Source: JBFLVT01 sp036804525 (GTDB lineage: Bacteria > Bacillota > Desulfotomaculia > Desulfotomaculales > JASEER01). Taken from it: a stretch of DNA of 64,000 nt. The stretch is taken from assembly GCA_036804525.1 (NCBI GenBank), contig DAIRSE010000008.1, positions 1 to 64,000 on the forward strand, given 5' to 3'. Position 1 is the first letter of the stretch; each line of letters opens with the position of its first letter. This document shows, one piece after another, positions 14,451 through 23,424 of this stretch. Under the pieces are notes generated by a model. That model saw only the letters and a list, made by a program, of their open reading frames with translations. It was not told where the DNA came from and did not search any database. The position numbers and the translations under genes are program-made.

Positions 14451-16025
14451 ATGCTCAAGAGAATGTTAACTGTTCTGATTTGTTTAGGTTTAGTCATCGT
14501 CACTTTGAGCGGTTGCGGTTTCAAAGGTGTTGACAAGAGTACCGGCGCCAAAGAACAGCTGCTCACTGTTGGTGAGATGTGGGCCATCGACAGCATCGAC
14601 CCGGCTACCGATGGGACGTTACTCAAGGAGAAGGCCCTCGTGGTCGAGACGTTGGTGGAATGCGAGCCGGATTTCGCGCTGAAGCCCGGTCTGGCTGTCG
14701 CTTGGCAGTATCAAGACCCCAACACCTGGAGACTGGAACTGCGCAAGGACGTTAAGTTCCACGACGGGACGCCTCTTACAGCCAAAGAAGTTAAATGGTC
14801 CCTCGAACGCGCTGTTGAAGTCAACCCGCGGGTTAAAACATTTACGAAAATTGCGTCCATAGAAGTGCTGGATGATCATGCCCTGCAGGTCACCACTTCC
14901 GAACCAAATGCCGATTTACCTGCGTCGCTCACTTACGCATCGACCGCCGTTATCTCTCCCAAGTCGGTCGACGATAAGGGTGAGTTTGTCGCGCCGATAG
15001 GCACCGGACCTTTTAAGTTTGAGAAGTGGAATCAGGCCACCGGAGAACTGGTGTTGGTGAAAAACGGGGACTACTGGGGAGCAGTAGCCAAGGTTGACCG
15101 ATTGGTCATCCGCCCCCTTCCCGATCCCAATACGCGGGCGCTGGCTCTTGAAAAAGGCGAGATCGACTTCACCTGCGACCCTCCTTACAGCGAGCTGGAT
15201 CGCCTTGCGGCACTCCAGGGCATTAAAGTGGAGCGCCATGCGACAGCCAGAAACTATATTATCCACGTCAATCTGAACAAAGAGCCTTTCAACGACCTCA
15301 GGGTGAGACAGGCGATCAGCCACGCCATTAATAGGAAGGATATTGTCGATCATGTTTTGTACGGCTGCGGAACGCCTGCTGCAGGAGTGTTTGGACCGGG
15401 TATCGCGTGGCGTAATGAAAAACTGACCGGTTATGCTTACGACCCGGAAAAGGCCAGGCAGCTTCTCAGCGCAGCCGGGTGGAAGGACACGGACGGCGAC
15501 GGCTTCATTGACAAGAACGGTAAGCCCCTGAGGCTTTCCCTATTCACGTACCCGCAACGGCCGGGGTTGCCGCCGATGGCGCAGGCCATCCAGGATCAGC
15601 TCAAACAGGTCGGGCTCAATGTAGAGATTGAAGTCATGGAATTCGACGCGATCACTCAGAGGGTTGAAAAGGGCCAGTGGGATATGAAGCTCGGGGCGTA
15701 TGCCACGGCTATGCTGCCTACGCCGGTTTACTATCTGCAATCCGTGTACCATTCCGAGGGTAAATATGCCAAGGAAGCAGGCTATAAAAACAGAGAGGTC
15801 GACAGGCTTATCGAGGACTGCATAGCGGCTTTCGACCAAAAAGAAAAATACGCGTTGTCCGGACGGGTGCAAGAAATGGTCGAGGCCGATCTTCCTGTAA
15901 TCACCGTTGCTCACTACGGTGTGGCCGTGGCGATGAAGGATAAAATAAGGGGTTACGTTTTTAATCCGACAGCGCACGACTACATGCTTTCGTCCGAAAT
16001 GTATATCGAGGAGTCAAGCCGATAG
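14451..16025 (+). CDS. ABC transporter substrate-binding lipoprotein (NikA/OppA family)
   Basis: A 524-residue SBP_bac_5 family protein. The N-terminus is a lipoprotein signal (MLKRMLTVLICLGLVIVTLSGC, lipobox LSGC at Cys22), placing it on the outer face of the membrane. The domain begins LLTVGEMWAIDSIDPATDGT, close to nickel-binding NikA proteins, and contains the family landmarks KFHDGTPLTAKEVKWSLER and FNDLRVRQAISHAINRKDI. It delivers substrate to the two permeases encoded next. Nickel or a nickel chelate is favoured by NikA-like N-terminus, but a peptide substrate cannot be excluded. Confidence 0.85.
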   Translation: MLKRMLTVLICLGLVIVTLSGCGFKGVDKSTGAKEQLLTVGEMWAIDSIDPATDGTLLKEKALVVETLVECEPDFALKPGLAVAWQYQDPNTWRLELRKDVKFHDGTPLTAKEVKWSLERAVEVNPRVKTFTKIASIEVLDDHALQVTTSEPNADLPASLTYASTAVISPKSVDDKGEFVAPIGTGPFKFEKWNQATGELVLVKNGDYWGAVAKVDRLVIRPLPDPNTRALALEKGEIDFTCDPPYSELDRLAALQGIKVERHATARNYIIHVNLNKEPFNDLRVRQAISHAINRKDIVDHVLYGCGTPAAGVFGPGIAWRNEKLTGYAYDPEKARQLLSAAGWKDTDGDGFIDKNGKPLRLSLFTYPQRPGLPPMAQAIQDQLKQVGLNVEIEVMEFDAITQRVEKGQWDMKLGAYATAMLPTPVYYLQSVYHSEGKYAKEAGYKNREVDRLIEDCIAAFDQKEKYALSGRVQEMVEADLPVITVAHYGVAVAMKDKIRGYVFNPTAHDYMLSSEMYIEESSR

Positions 16026-16027
16026 GT

Positions 16028-16984
16028 ATGCTGTGGTTTCTGGTTAGGCGGCTGACGGCTACAATACTTGTTGTTGTAGCCGTCACCATATTAACCTTCG
16101 GCATTTTGCATCTTGCTCCGGGAACTGGTCCGGTCCTGATCCTCAAGTACGTCTTTATCGGGATTGAAGAAGTGCCTACGGATGAGGAAATCGCGGCCGT
16201 TATCGAGCGGTTCAATCTTGCCACCCCCCTGTATGTACAGTACTGGTTGTGGTTACGCGAGGTTTTGCACGGTGATCTGGGCCGTTCTTACGTGTACGGA
16301 ATTCCGGTAAGCCAGCTCCTGTATTTGAAACTGCCGGCCACGGTCCTGCTCGCTTGTACAAGCGTCGTCGTCGCTATGGGTATCGCTCTTCCCCTCGGTA
16401 TACTTTCGGCCGTTAAGCGTAACACGTTAACCGACCACCTTTTAAGGTTTATGGCGCTATGCTCCGTATCTATGCCCGGTTTTTGGCTGGGGCTGATCAT
16501 GATTATTCTGTTTTCCTTAAAGATGAATCTTTTTCCGGTAGCCGGCTTCGGAAAATTGAGCCACCTTGTCTTACCCGCCCTGACTTTGGCTGCGGGGATG
16601 GCGGGCGTCGTGATGCGTGTTATGCGTGCCAGCCTGCTGGAGGTGTTGAGCCAGGACTACATCATCATGGCAAGGGCCAAGGGCCTGTCCGGATTTGGCA
16701 TCATCGGAAAACACGCGCTACGCAACGCTTTATTGCCGGTAATAACTTTGTCTGGTCTGCATCTCGGCCATCTTTTAGGCGGAGCGGTAATTGTCGAGAC
16801 GGTTTTTGCCTGGCCGGGTATCGGCAGACTGTTGTTCGACGCTATTCTGGCCAGGGATCTGCCGCTGATCCAGGGATGCGTCTTGGTGATTGCAACGGCT
16901 TATGCGTTCGTCAATCTGCTTGTCGATATGTCCTACGCCTGGATGAACCCGAGGATACGGTACGGGAGGGAACAGCATGGATGA
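16028..16984 (+). CDS. ABC transporter permease (NikB/DppB family)
   Basis: A 318-residue membrane permease beginning MLWFLVRRLTATILVVVAVT, with six predicted spans. The inner-membrane coupling motif EVLSQDYIIMARAKGLSGFG (EAA loop) contacts the ATPases, and the ETVFAWPGIGRLLFDAILARD segment is diagnostic for the DppB/NikB family. It starts two bases after the substrate-binding gene and overlaps the next permease by eight bases, so the subunits are co-translated. Confidence 0.9.
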   Translation: MLWFLVRRLTATILVVVAVTILTFGILHLAPGTGPVLILKYVFIGIEEVPTDEEIAAVIERFNLATPLYVQYWLWLREVLHGDLGRSYVYGIPVSQLLYLKLPATVLLACTSVVVAMGIALPLGILSAVKRNTLTDHLLRFMALCSVSMPGFWLGLIMIILFSLKMNLFPVAGFGKLSHLVLPALTLAAGMAGVVMRVMRASLLEVLSQDYIIMARAKGLSGFGIIGKHALRNALLPVITLSGLHLGHLLGGAVIVETVFAWPGIGRLLFDAILARDLPLIQGCVLVIATAYAFVNLLVDMSYAWMNPRIRYGREQHG

Positions 16985-17855
16985 CACGGAACAGGCTCGG
17001 GCAAACAAGCCGCCCCGATTTGGGGCGCTTGGTACCAACAGGCAAGTCCTGGCCAGCCTGGTCGTCATCGCCGGACTGGTCATAACGGCGGCGGCGGCCC
17101 ATCTGATTGCCCCCCACGATCCGACGGCTACCGATCTGGTCAGGAAGCTGCACCCGCCGTGCGCAGAATTTCCCTTTGGTACGGACCATTTGGGGCGATG
17201 CATTTTCAGCCGCGTGGTGCATGGTACGCGAATTTCCCTGCAGATCGCTCTGACGGTAGTAATGGTCTGTGTTGCTTTCGGCGCGATGGTCGGGTTGATT
17301 TCTGGCTATTTCGGCGGCTTGACGGACAGCCTGTTGATGCGCGCGGTAGACGTCATGCTGGCCTTTCCGGCCATAGTCCTGGCTTTGGCCATCGTCGCCA
17401 CACTGGGGCCGGGCCTGGTTAACCTGATGCTCGCGCTCATCCTGGTGCATTGGACGGGCTACGCGCGACTGGTCAGGGGAGAGGTCCTGGCGATCAAGGA
17501 GAAGACCTTTGTCGAGTCCGCACAAGCTCTCGGCAACAGCCGTACCCGCATCATTCTTAAGCATATTCTGCCTAATGCCGCAGGGTCGGTTCTTGTGTTG
17601 GCGACGATGGATATCGCCCACGTCATTCTGGCCGGGGCAGGGTTAAGCTTCCTGGGCTTAGGGGCGCAGCCTCCCGCGCCGGAATGGGGGGCGATGGTCA
17701 ACGAGGGTAAGGAGTTCATCCGTAGCGCGCCGCACCTGACCGTTTTCCCCGGACTGGCCATCTTTCTGACCGTTCTGGCCTTTAATCTGCTGGGGGACGG
17801 CCTGCGCGATGCCCTTGACCCCTATGCCGATGAAGGGAACTTCGGGCTGCACTGA
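16977..17855 (+). CDS. ABC transporter permease (NikC/DppC family)
   Basis: A 292-residue permease and the partner of the previous subunit. The N-terminal span is followed by PFGTDHLGRCIFSRVVHGTR, typical of DppC/NikC, and the EAA loop AIKEKTFVESAQALGNSRTR. The C-terminus LLGDGLRDALDPY is the conserved family ending. Gene order substrate-binding, B, C, D, E matches nik/opp operons. Confidence 0.9.
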   Translation: MDDTEQARANKPPRFGALGTNRQVLASLVVIAGLVITAAAAHLIAPHDPTATDLVRKLHPPCAEFPFGTDHLGRCIFSRVVHGTRISLQIALTVVMVCVAFGAMVGLISGYFGGLTDSLLMRAVDVMLAFPAIVLALAIVATLGPGLVNLMLALILVHWTGYARLVRGEVLAIKEKTFVESAQALGNSRTRIILKHILPNAAGSVLVLATMDIAHVILAGAGLSFLGLGAQPPAPEWGAMVNEGKEFIRSAPHLTVFPGLAIFLTVLAFNLLGDGLRDALDPYADEGNFGLH

Positions 17856-17868
17856 AGGATGGTGTACA

Positions 17869-18852
17869 ATGGGTCCGCATTTGCAAACGGCATCGATTGA
17901 TAACGAGCCGCTACTGACAATTGAGGGTCTCAGCGTTTGGTTTCAAGGAAGGCAGCACCGGCTCAAGATCGTGCATGATGTTTCTCTGACTCTAAAACAG
18001 CACGAAATACTGGGCATCGTCGGCGAAACCGGATGCGGCAAATCCGTATTGGGGCTTTCCGTAATGCAGTTACTGCCGCCGAATGCACTGATCAGCGGCA
18101 GGGTAGTTTTTCGGGGGCTCGACCTGACGGCTTTGCGCGAAAACGATATGCGGAGCTTGCGGGGGAAAGAAATTGCTCTTATTCCCCAAAGCCCTTCGAC
18201 ATCGCTGAACCCTATGCTCCGGATCGGTGAGCAGATAGCGGAAGTTTTTGAGCTGCATCGAGGGTCTTCCAAAACTGAGGCGCGCCGGAAGGGGCTTGCC
18301 CTGTTGCGTGAGCTGGATCTGCCGGACGCGGACAACAGCATGGCCGCTTTTCCGCACCAGCTCAGCGGCGGAATGAACCAGCGGGTTTTAGTGGCTGTGG
18401 GCATGGCTGCTGAACCCAGACTGGTCATTGTTGACGAACCTACGAAGGGCCTCGACGCGGTGCGCAAGAACAAGGTTGTTCACTTGCTGCGCAGGCTGGC
18501 GCTGAAAGGGGTCGGCATGCTCTTGATCACGCACGACTTTGCCGTAGCCGGGGCTTTGGCTCACAGGATAGCCGTGATGTATGCGGGAGAAATTGTCGAG
18601 ACGGGGCCGACGGCCGAAGTCCTTAACTGCCCCCGACATCCTTACACGGAAGGGCTTTTGGCATCCATCCCGAGCAACGGGCTAAAACCGATACCGGGTT
18701 TTAGCCCCAGCTTCTTGGAACTGCCGGCCGGCTGCCGTTTTGAGCCGCGTTGTAGCTATGCCGCCGGGCCTATCTGCGCCGCCCGCCGTCCGGATATGAT
18801 CAATCTTGATGGCGGCCGCTCTGTGAGGTGTTTTCTTGTTAATCAGAGCTGA
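17869..18852 (+). CDS. ABC transporter ATPase (NikD/OppD family)
   Basis: A 327-residue ATP-binding subunit with Walker A GETGCGKSVLG near residue 52, Q-loop IPQSPSTSLNP, signature LSGGMNQRV and Walker B RLVIVDEPTKGLD. The C-terminal oligopeptide-transporter extension has a cysteine motif (GCRFEPRC..GPICAAR) that in OppD/DppD proteins can hold an Fe-S cluster. ATG 17869 was chosen as the product then begins before the LLTIEGLSVWF domain start; AAGGATGG lies upstream. An earlier in-frame ATG at 17809 overlaps the previous gene. Confidence 0.9.
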   Translation: MGPHLQTASIDNEPLLTIEGLSVWFQGRQHRLKIVHDVSLTLKQHEILGIVGETGCGKSVLGLSVMQLLPPNALISGRVVFRGLDLTALRENDMRSLRGKEIALIPQSPSTSLNPMLRIGEQIAEVFELHRGSSKTEARRKGLALLRELDLPDADNSMAAFPHQLSGGMNQRVLVAVGMAAEPRLVIVDEPTKGLDAVRKNKVVHLLRRLALKGVGMLLITHDFAVAGALAHRIAVMYAGEIVETGPTAEVLNCPRHPYTEGLLASIPSNGLKPIPGFSPSFLELPAGCRFEPRCSYAAGPICAARRPDMINLDGGRSVRCFLVNQS

Positions 18853-19678
18853 GGATCTTATCAAGGATTATTACCGGGGTGTGTTCCGACTCCCCGTTCG
18901 GGCCGTGGACGGAGTGAGTTTTACCGTCGGCGAGGGCGAAGTTTTCGGTCTGGTTGGTGAAAGCGGGAGCGGCAAATCCACCGTTGCCCGCCTCTTGTTG
19001 CTGTTACAAAAACCGACGGAGGGACGCGTTTCTTTTGATGGAATTGAGCTGACCGCATTGCGCGGTAGCCAGTTGAGACGTTTCAGACCCCAAATGCAGA
19101 TCATCTTCCAAAACCCCAGGGAGTCTTTAAACCCCCGGGTGAAAATCTATGATGCCCTGGCTGAGCCCTTGCGCCTTTATGGTTTAGCCCGCAGCCGGGC
19201 ACAAGAGCGCGAGGAGATTTACCGGCTCATGTTTTCCGTGGGGCTGGCGGAGGAGCACCTCAACCGTTACCCGCACCAGCTCAGCGGCGGTCAGGCACAG
19301 AGAGTTGCTATTGCCCGCGCGCTGGCTTTAAAGCCCCGGTTCATTGTCGCCGACGAGCCGACATCGATGCTGGACGTGTCGGTTCAGGCGCAAATCTTGC
19401 GGCTGATGATGGAGTTGCGTGAAACGTATGGGATTGCCATAATGCTCATCTCGCATGACCTAGAAGTAATCAGGGCGGTGTGTGACCGGGTTGCCGTAAT
19501 GCATAGGGGTAAGATAGTTGAGACCGGGAAAGCCCAGCAGGTTTTAGCGCAGCCGGCGCACAATTACACGCGGGAGCTTGTGGAAGGCTCCCTCTTCTTG
19601 CACTCTCTGCCGGAATTGTCAGCGGCCGTTGGCGGTTGGTCATCCTGCGATCCGATGCAGACAATCCGCCGGGGTTAA
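18836..19678 (+). CDS. ABC transporter ATPase (NikE/OppF family)
   Basis: A 280-residue second ATPase with Walker A GESGSGKSTVARLL, Q-loop IFQNPRESLNP, signature LSGGQAQRV and Walker B FIVADEPTSMLD. It starts at TTG 18836 inside the end of the NikD gene (17-base overlap), giving MLIRAEDLIKDYYRG. It completes a full importer. Stop at 19676 is followed immediately by a remnant of the small coiled-coil gene family, so the operon ends here. Confidence 0.9.
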   Translation: MLIRAEDLIKDYYRGVFRLPVRAVDGVSFTVGEGEVFGLVGESGSGKSTVARLLLLLQKPTEGRVSFDGIELTALRGSQLRRFRPQMQIIFQNPRESLNPRVKIYDALAEPLRLYGLARSRAQEREEIYRLMFSVGLAEEHLNRYPHQLSGGQAQRVAIARALALKPRFIVADEPTSMLDVSVQAQILRLMMELRETYGIAIMLISHDLEVIRAVCDRVAVMHRGKIVETGKAQQVLAQPAHNYTRELVEGSLFLHSLPELSAAVGGWSSCDPMQTIRRG

Positions 19679-19679
19679 T

Positions 19680-19834
19680 CAGAGCATCAGTTAACACCGG
19701 ACGGTACCAAAATTGCTGAGGCCACACGCCGGGCCAAACTGGAGGAACTTAAGAATCAGGGCGCGGAAAAAGGGCGTATCAACCACCTGCAAGAACACAT
19801 CCGCGAGGGTAAGGAACTCCTTAAGGAAAGGTGA
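19680..19834 (+). pseudogene. Decayed copy of the small coiled-coil gene
   Basis: The open frame contains RRAKLEELKNQGAEKGRINH followed by LQEHIREGKELLKER and a TGA, closely matching residues 38-72 of the intact protein at 12770-13003. There is no ATG or ribosome site and the N-terminal 35 residues are not recognisable. It lies at the very end of the transporter operon. Confidence 0.6.
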
Positions 19835-19876
19835 TCCTCCTTGGGCGAATGGTCTTTTTTCCACCAAGTTGGCGGG

Positions 19877-20167
19877 TTATTCGGGACGATACTCCGCGCG
19901 CAAGCGCCGCACTGCCTCAACCATTCTTTTGAGCGCTGCCACTACCTCTTTCTGCTGTCGGGTCTTCAGGCCGCAATCGGGGTTAACCCATAGTTGCTCG
20001 GGACGGAAGACATTCAACGCCTGCCTGACGGTTCGTTCCATGTCTGCAACTGCTGGTATGCGGGGGCTGTGAACATCGTACACGCCGAGACCGATGGAAC
20101 CGGGGGTCAGGGCTTTAGTTTTCTTAGTTTTGCATTTCAGCCGTTCTTCTATTGCCTGGATTGATGT
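19877..20167 (-). pseudogene. MetE-type methionine synthase, C-terminal remnant
   Basis: Read on the minus strand the frame gives LTPGSIGLGVYDVHSPRIPA, then RPEQLWVNPDCGLKTRQQKE and an Arg/Ala-rich helix to the stop at 19877. These are the last conserved elements of the cobalamin-independent methionine synthase catalytic domain, including the zinc-ligand Cys of NPDCGLK. Upstream the frame is closed by a TAG near 20170 and no N-terminal part is present. It is a dead gene tail. Confidence 0.75.
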
Positions 20168-20260
20168 TTCCTACCAGCTGTCTCCCTGATGGAGTGCACA
20201 ACGATTTTCCTGCCGGCACTATTTGCGAGTCAAGAGCGCAAGCCTGCAGATTTGGAAAAA

Positions 20261-20653
20261 CTAAAGCCTTGACTCCAGGCGATAAAAAACGTAAGGGGCG
20301 ACGGTGACCCAAGCCAAAACCAGAAGCCAAAGGCGCCCGGCAAGTATGTTGTAGTCGTGCAGGAGCCTGCTCCAAGGGTGTCCCATAATAAAGTACCCGA
20401 AGAGAAACTCAAAGGCAACGGTGAGTCCGAGCCAGATCACACCGATGGCTATCGCCTGTCTGGACGATTCAGGCCGCCAAAAACGGATTATCGCCCAAAC
20501 ATACAATCCAAACAGCAGGATCGCGGTCAGAGTGGATACCTGATGAGCGTGCAATTTGCCAAGGTATTTTCTATACCCCATCTCGCGGAGCACCCCGTTG
20601 AAGATAGCAATCAAGACCATCGGGACCCAAGCGATAACGTATCTGAACATCAT
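20261..20653 (-). CDS. Four-span membrane protein of unknown function
   Basis: A 130-residue hydrophobic protein with four predicted spans (VIAWVPMVLIAIFNGV; STLTAILLFGLYVWAIIRFW; AIAIGVIWLGLTVAFEFLFG; LAGRLWLLVLAWVTVAPYVF). The pattern GVLREMGY and FEFLFGYFIMGHPW is reminiscent of small membrane proteins annotated only as hypothetical. No neighbour gives a clue; the gene stands alone between the MetE remnant and a plus-strand terminator-like hairpin. Confidence 0.7.
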   Translation of the reverse strand: MMFRYVIAWVPMVLIAIFNGVLREMGYRKYLGKLHAHQVSTLTAILLFGLYVWAIIRFWRPESSRQAIAIGVIWLGLTVAFEFLFGYFIMGHPWSRLLHDYNILAGRLWLLVLAWVTVAPYVFYRLESRL

Positions 20654-20795
20654 CGACCACTCCTTGTCGCGCGCCTCTTGGCCGGATTTCTTTCAAACTC
20701 TGCGCGATTGGCGAAACGGATGGCGCCGCCCATGTACAAGGAATAATAGGCAAGTATTATTCAAGCGCGACGGAGATCTTAATTTACTGTAACCG

Positions 20796-20826
20796 TAAAA
20801 AGGGGCTTGACGGCCCCTTTTTTTGG
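20796..20826 (+). terminator. Rho-independent terminator before permease gene
   Basis: AAAAAGGGGC-ttgac-GGCCCCTTTTTTT is a short GC stem with A/T arms and a T-run in plus orientation (and a matching A-run for the minus strand). It isolates the permease operon from upstream transcription. Confidence 0.6.
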
Positions 20827-20913
20827 GTCTATATAAGATATAAGAAGATCATCACTTTCTAATATAGTTATGGGGGAGGGAGCCCGGAACCACACTGGCC
20901 TCCGGGCGGAGAA

Positions 20914-21978
20914 ATGGAGTACCTGACTACCGTCTTACTCAGCGGTTGGCACGAGGTCCTGGAGTACCTTTCAGCGCACGTTTTGACCTGTCTGATCCCC
21001 GCTTTCTTCATCGCCGGCGGTATCGCGGTGGCTGTTTCCACGGCGGCGGTTCTCAAGTTTTTCGGTCCCCAAACCAAAAAGTATATTTCATACGGCGTTG
21101 CTTCCGTTTCAGGCGTGGTGCTGGCGGTCTGCTCCTGCACCATCCTCCCGCTGTTCGCGGGGATTTACCGTAAGGGTGCCGGGCTCGGTCCCGCGATCAC
21201 CTTCCTTTACGCCGGGCCGGCCATCAACCTGCTGGCCATAGTCCTTACGGCGCGCAAGCTGGGCTGGGACCTCGGAGCCGGCCGGGCCATCGGCGCAATC
21301 GCGTTCTCCGTTGTAGTCGGCCTGATCATGGCCTTTCTGTTCCGCAAGGAGGAAGCTGAAAAGGCCGCACGGGCATCTCAGAATGGGTTTAACCTTGCCG
21401 GCATGGATGACCAGGGCAAACCGGTGGGCCAACAGGTGGCTTTCCTTGGTCTACTGGTCGGTATTCTTCTGGTCGGAACGGCCCGGGTAACCGTTGAGGT
21501 CAAGGCCACCGGGATCGCCGTCCTCCTGGGCCTGCTGGTTCTGGTGCTGTGGAAGTGGTTCACCAAAGACGAGGTCAAGCAGTGGCTTTATGAGACGGGC
21601 AAGCTGGTCCGGTTGATTTTCCCCATTCTCATCGTCGGGGTGTTTGTCGCCGGAGCGCTGAAGGTTATCATTCCGCAGTCCTGGATTACGGCGTCGGTCG
21701 GCGGGAACAGCTTGTTGTCCAACTTTATCGCTTCATTCGCCGGGGCGTTGATGTACTTCTCTACCTTGACCGAAGTACCGATCGTAAAGATGCTGATGGA
21801 CCTCGGCATGGGCAAGGGTCCCGCGCTCGCCTTGCTGCTGGCCGGTCCGGCCTTGAGCCTGCCGAATATGCTTGTGATCCGCAACATCGTGGGCACCAAG
21901 AAGACCGTTGTTTACGTGACCCTGGTCGTAGTGATGGCCACGCTGACGGGCTATGTTTTCGGTAGCTTGAGCCTATAA
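20914..21978 (+). CDS. ArsP/DUF318-family permease
   Basis: A 354-residue polytopic membrane protein with about ten spans in two similar halves. The first half has AVCSCTILPLFAGIYRKGAG followed by FLYAGPAINLLAI and the second has FSTLTEVPIVKMLMDLGMGKG followed by LLAGPALSLPNML, the paired signatures of the DUF318/ArsP permeases. ArsP members export organoarsenicals; others have unknown thiol- or metalloid-related substrates. The Cys-Ser-Cys in the first half is a candidate metalloid site. The redox-active thioredoxin-like gene 35 bases downstream is the usual partner of this family. Confidence 0.85.
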   Translation: MEYLTTVLLSGWHEVLEYLSAHVLTCLIPAFFIAGGIAVAVSTAAVLKFFGPQTKKYISYGVASVSGVVLAVCSCTILPLFAGIYRKGAGLGPAITFLYAGPAINLLAIVLTARKLGWDLGAGRAIGAIAFSVVVGLIMAFLFRKEEAEKAARASQNGFNLAGMDDQGKPVGQQVAFLGLLVGILLVGTARVTVEVKATGIAVLLGLLVLVLWKWFTKDEVKQWLYETGKLVRLIFPILIVGVFVAGALKVIIPQSWITASVGGNSLLSNFIASFAGALMYFSTLTEVPIVKMLMDLGMGKGPALALLLAGPALSLPNMLVIRNIVGTKKTVVYVTLVVVMATLTGYVFGSLSL

Positions 21979-22013
21979 CTGAGGTTTGACTGTTGACGTG
22001 GAAAGGAGAGATC

Positions 22014-22256
22014 ATGGTGGAGATCAAGGTATTGGGTCCCGGTTGTAAGAAGTGCAAAACCCTGGAGCAGGTGGTTCTCGACGTAGTCGCGGAGATGAAA
22101 CTCGACGCCCGGGTCGAGAAGATTACGGACGTTAACAAGATTATCGACTACGGTGTCTTTATGACCCCCGGGCTGGTGATCAACGGCAAGGTCAAGGTAG
22201 TCGGCAAAGTGCCGGACCGGGCCGAGATTAAGAGGATGATTGAGGAAGGAATGTAG
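22014..22256 (+). CDS. Thioredoxin-fold small redox-active disulfide protein
   Basis: An 80-residue thioredoxin-like protein starting at ATG 22014 after GAAAGGAGAG. The active site is GPGCKKC near residues 10-15, followed by the cis-Pro segment MTPGLVING. These MTH895-type proteins are commonly encoded beside DUF318 permeases and may reduce or shuttle the transported species. A longer frame from 21993 lacks a ribosome site. Confidence 0.85.
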   Translation: MVEIKVLGPGCKKCKTLEQVVLDVVAEMKLDARVEKITDVNKIIDYGVFMTPGLVINGKVKVVGKVPDRAEIKRMIEEGM

Positions 22257-22277
22257 TTTTGCTCCAAGGCGGAGAAT

Positions 22278-22688
22278 TTGTGTGATAAGGGGGCTTCATT
22301 CCTGGTGTCTGATTGTTGTGCTGCAAGCGATGTGCTTGTTTTTGGGTGTTCGGGCGGGTCAAACGTCGGCCAGATCGCCAACGATGCTGCAAAGGCTTTA
22401 CATACCCTGGGGCAAGGGAGGATGTACTGCCTGGTAGGGGTCGGGGCGCAACTCCCTTCTTTTGTTGCCGCCGCCAAAAAAGCGAAGAAGTGCGTGGCCA
22501 TCGACGGGTGTGAAATCGCCTGTGCCCGAAAGGCCCTTGAAAAGGCCGGGATCACGCCTCACGTTTATGTCGTGGTTACGGACCTGGGGATTAAGAAGGA
22601 ACACAATTTTACATACACCATCGAGGATGTCGGTAAGGTCGCCAAAGCGGTGGTCGAAGCGATCAGTTACAAAACGGATAGTGCTTAA
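22278..22688 (+). CDS. DGC-domain putative zinc-binding protein
   Basis: A 136-residue cysteine-rich protein starting at TTG 22278 after GGCGGAG. It has the DGC domain pattern: an N-terminal VFGCSGGSNVGQIAND segment, a central AIDGCEIACARKALEKAG and a final VVTDLGIKK. The conserved Asp-Gly-Cys and four or more other Cys residues are thought to bind zinc. DGC proteins are often found with thioredoxin-like and arsenic genes, as here. Biochemical role unknown. Confidence 0.8.
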   Translation: MCDKGASFLVSDCCAASDVLVFGCSGGSNVGQIANDAAKALHTLGQGRMYCLVGVGAQLPSFVAAAKKAKKCVAIDGCEIACARKALEKAGITPHVYVVVTDLGIKKEHNFTYTIEDVGKVAKAVVEAISYKTDSA

Positions 22689-22710
22689 CTCTGGATGCAA
22701 ACTTGTTGAA

Positions 22711-22735
22711 AAAGTTCATAAACTTTTTAAATTCA
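22711..22735 (+). terminator. AT-rich hairpin after DGC gene
   Basis: AAAAAGTT-cata-AACTTTTT is an 8-bp stem ending in a T-run just after the DGC gene. It could be a weak terminator. It partly underlies the in-frame upstream extension of the next gene, which is one reason I start that gene downstream. Confidence 0.35.
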
Positions 22736-22792
22736 TGCATCATGGGCTGCCGCAAGGCGGCACACTCCCTGTACGCTGGTGAGGTGGTTGTT

Positions 22793-23311
22793 TTGTTTTT
22801 CCGGGATTCCTCGAAAACACCCAAGTCGACACTCGTTTCCGTCGGCGGGGCGAAGGTCGGCATTGTCGGTTTGGAAGATGCTTTTCAAAAGGTTGACGGT
22901 AAAGTCTTCCCGAACGATGATGCTCTCGGGGAGGCGATCATCGACCTGATCAAGGATGATAACTACATCCCGGCATCGGCCAGGGATAAGTACCGTGAGG
23001 GGCTTGTGCGGGCTTACAAGGCTGCCAGGGGGATCCCCGTGGAACCCGCCAGGATGCGGGAGGATGTCTTGGAGATCAAAGTCGTGGGGCCGGGCTGCCC
23101 GCAGTGCCGTAAACTCTACAAAGAGATCCTTGCTGTCCTGCAGGAGATGAATGTGGGGGCTGACGTGGAGAAGGTCGAGGATGTTAACGCAATAGCGGAT
23201 GTGGGTGTCATTCTTACACCCGCGTTAATTATCAACGGCCAAATCAAAGTGGCCGGCAGGGTCCCCTCCCGGAACGACCTCAAGAAATGGATTGAAGAAG
23301 CAGGACGATAG
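22793..23311 (+). CDS. Two-domain protein with C-terminal thioredoxin-like domain
   Basis: About 172 residues from TTG 22793 (GAGGTGG five bases upstream); an extended frame begins at 22703 but has no ribosome site. Residues 1-75 form a small domain (TLVSVGGAKVGIVGLEDAFQ, then DNYIPASARDKYREG) that I cannot name. Residues 90-172 repeat the fold of the 22014 protein, with VVGPGCPQCRKLYKE as active site and the cis-Pro ILTPALIING. The fusion suggests a redox domain tethered to a helper domain, within the permease/arsenic locus. Confidence 0.75.
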   Translation: MFFRDSSKTPKSTLVSVGGAKVGIVGLEDAFQKVDGKVFPNDDALGEAIIDLIKDDNYIPASARDKYREGLVRAYKAARGIPVEPARMREDVLEIKVVGPGCPQCRKLYKEILAVLQEMNVGADVEKVEDVNAIADVGVILTPALIINGQIKVAGRVPSRNDLKKWIEEAGR

Positions 23312-23376
23312 ACCCGGGGGCGGGGGGACGGTCGCGACCGGCCGCGCGCGCCGGTGCCGGATGCGCCGGCCAGCAA

Positions 23377-23406
23377 AGCGGGCGGGCCTCACCAGGCCCG
23401 CCCGCT
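23377..23406. terminator. Strong bidirectional terminator-like stem
   Basis: AGCGGGCGGGCCT-cacc-AGGCCCGCCCGCT is a perfect 13-bp GC stem between the convergent thioredoxin-fusion and ACR3 genes. T-runs are poor on either side, so its strength as a terminator rests on the stem. Confidence 0.65.
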
Positions 23407-23424
23407 ATCATACTCCGATTTCCG

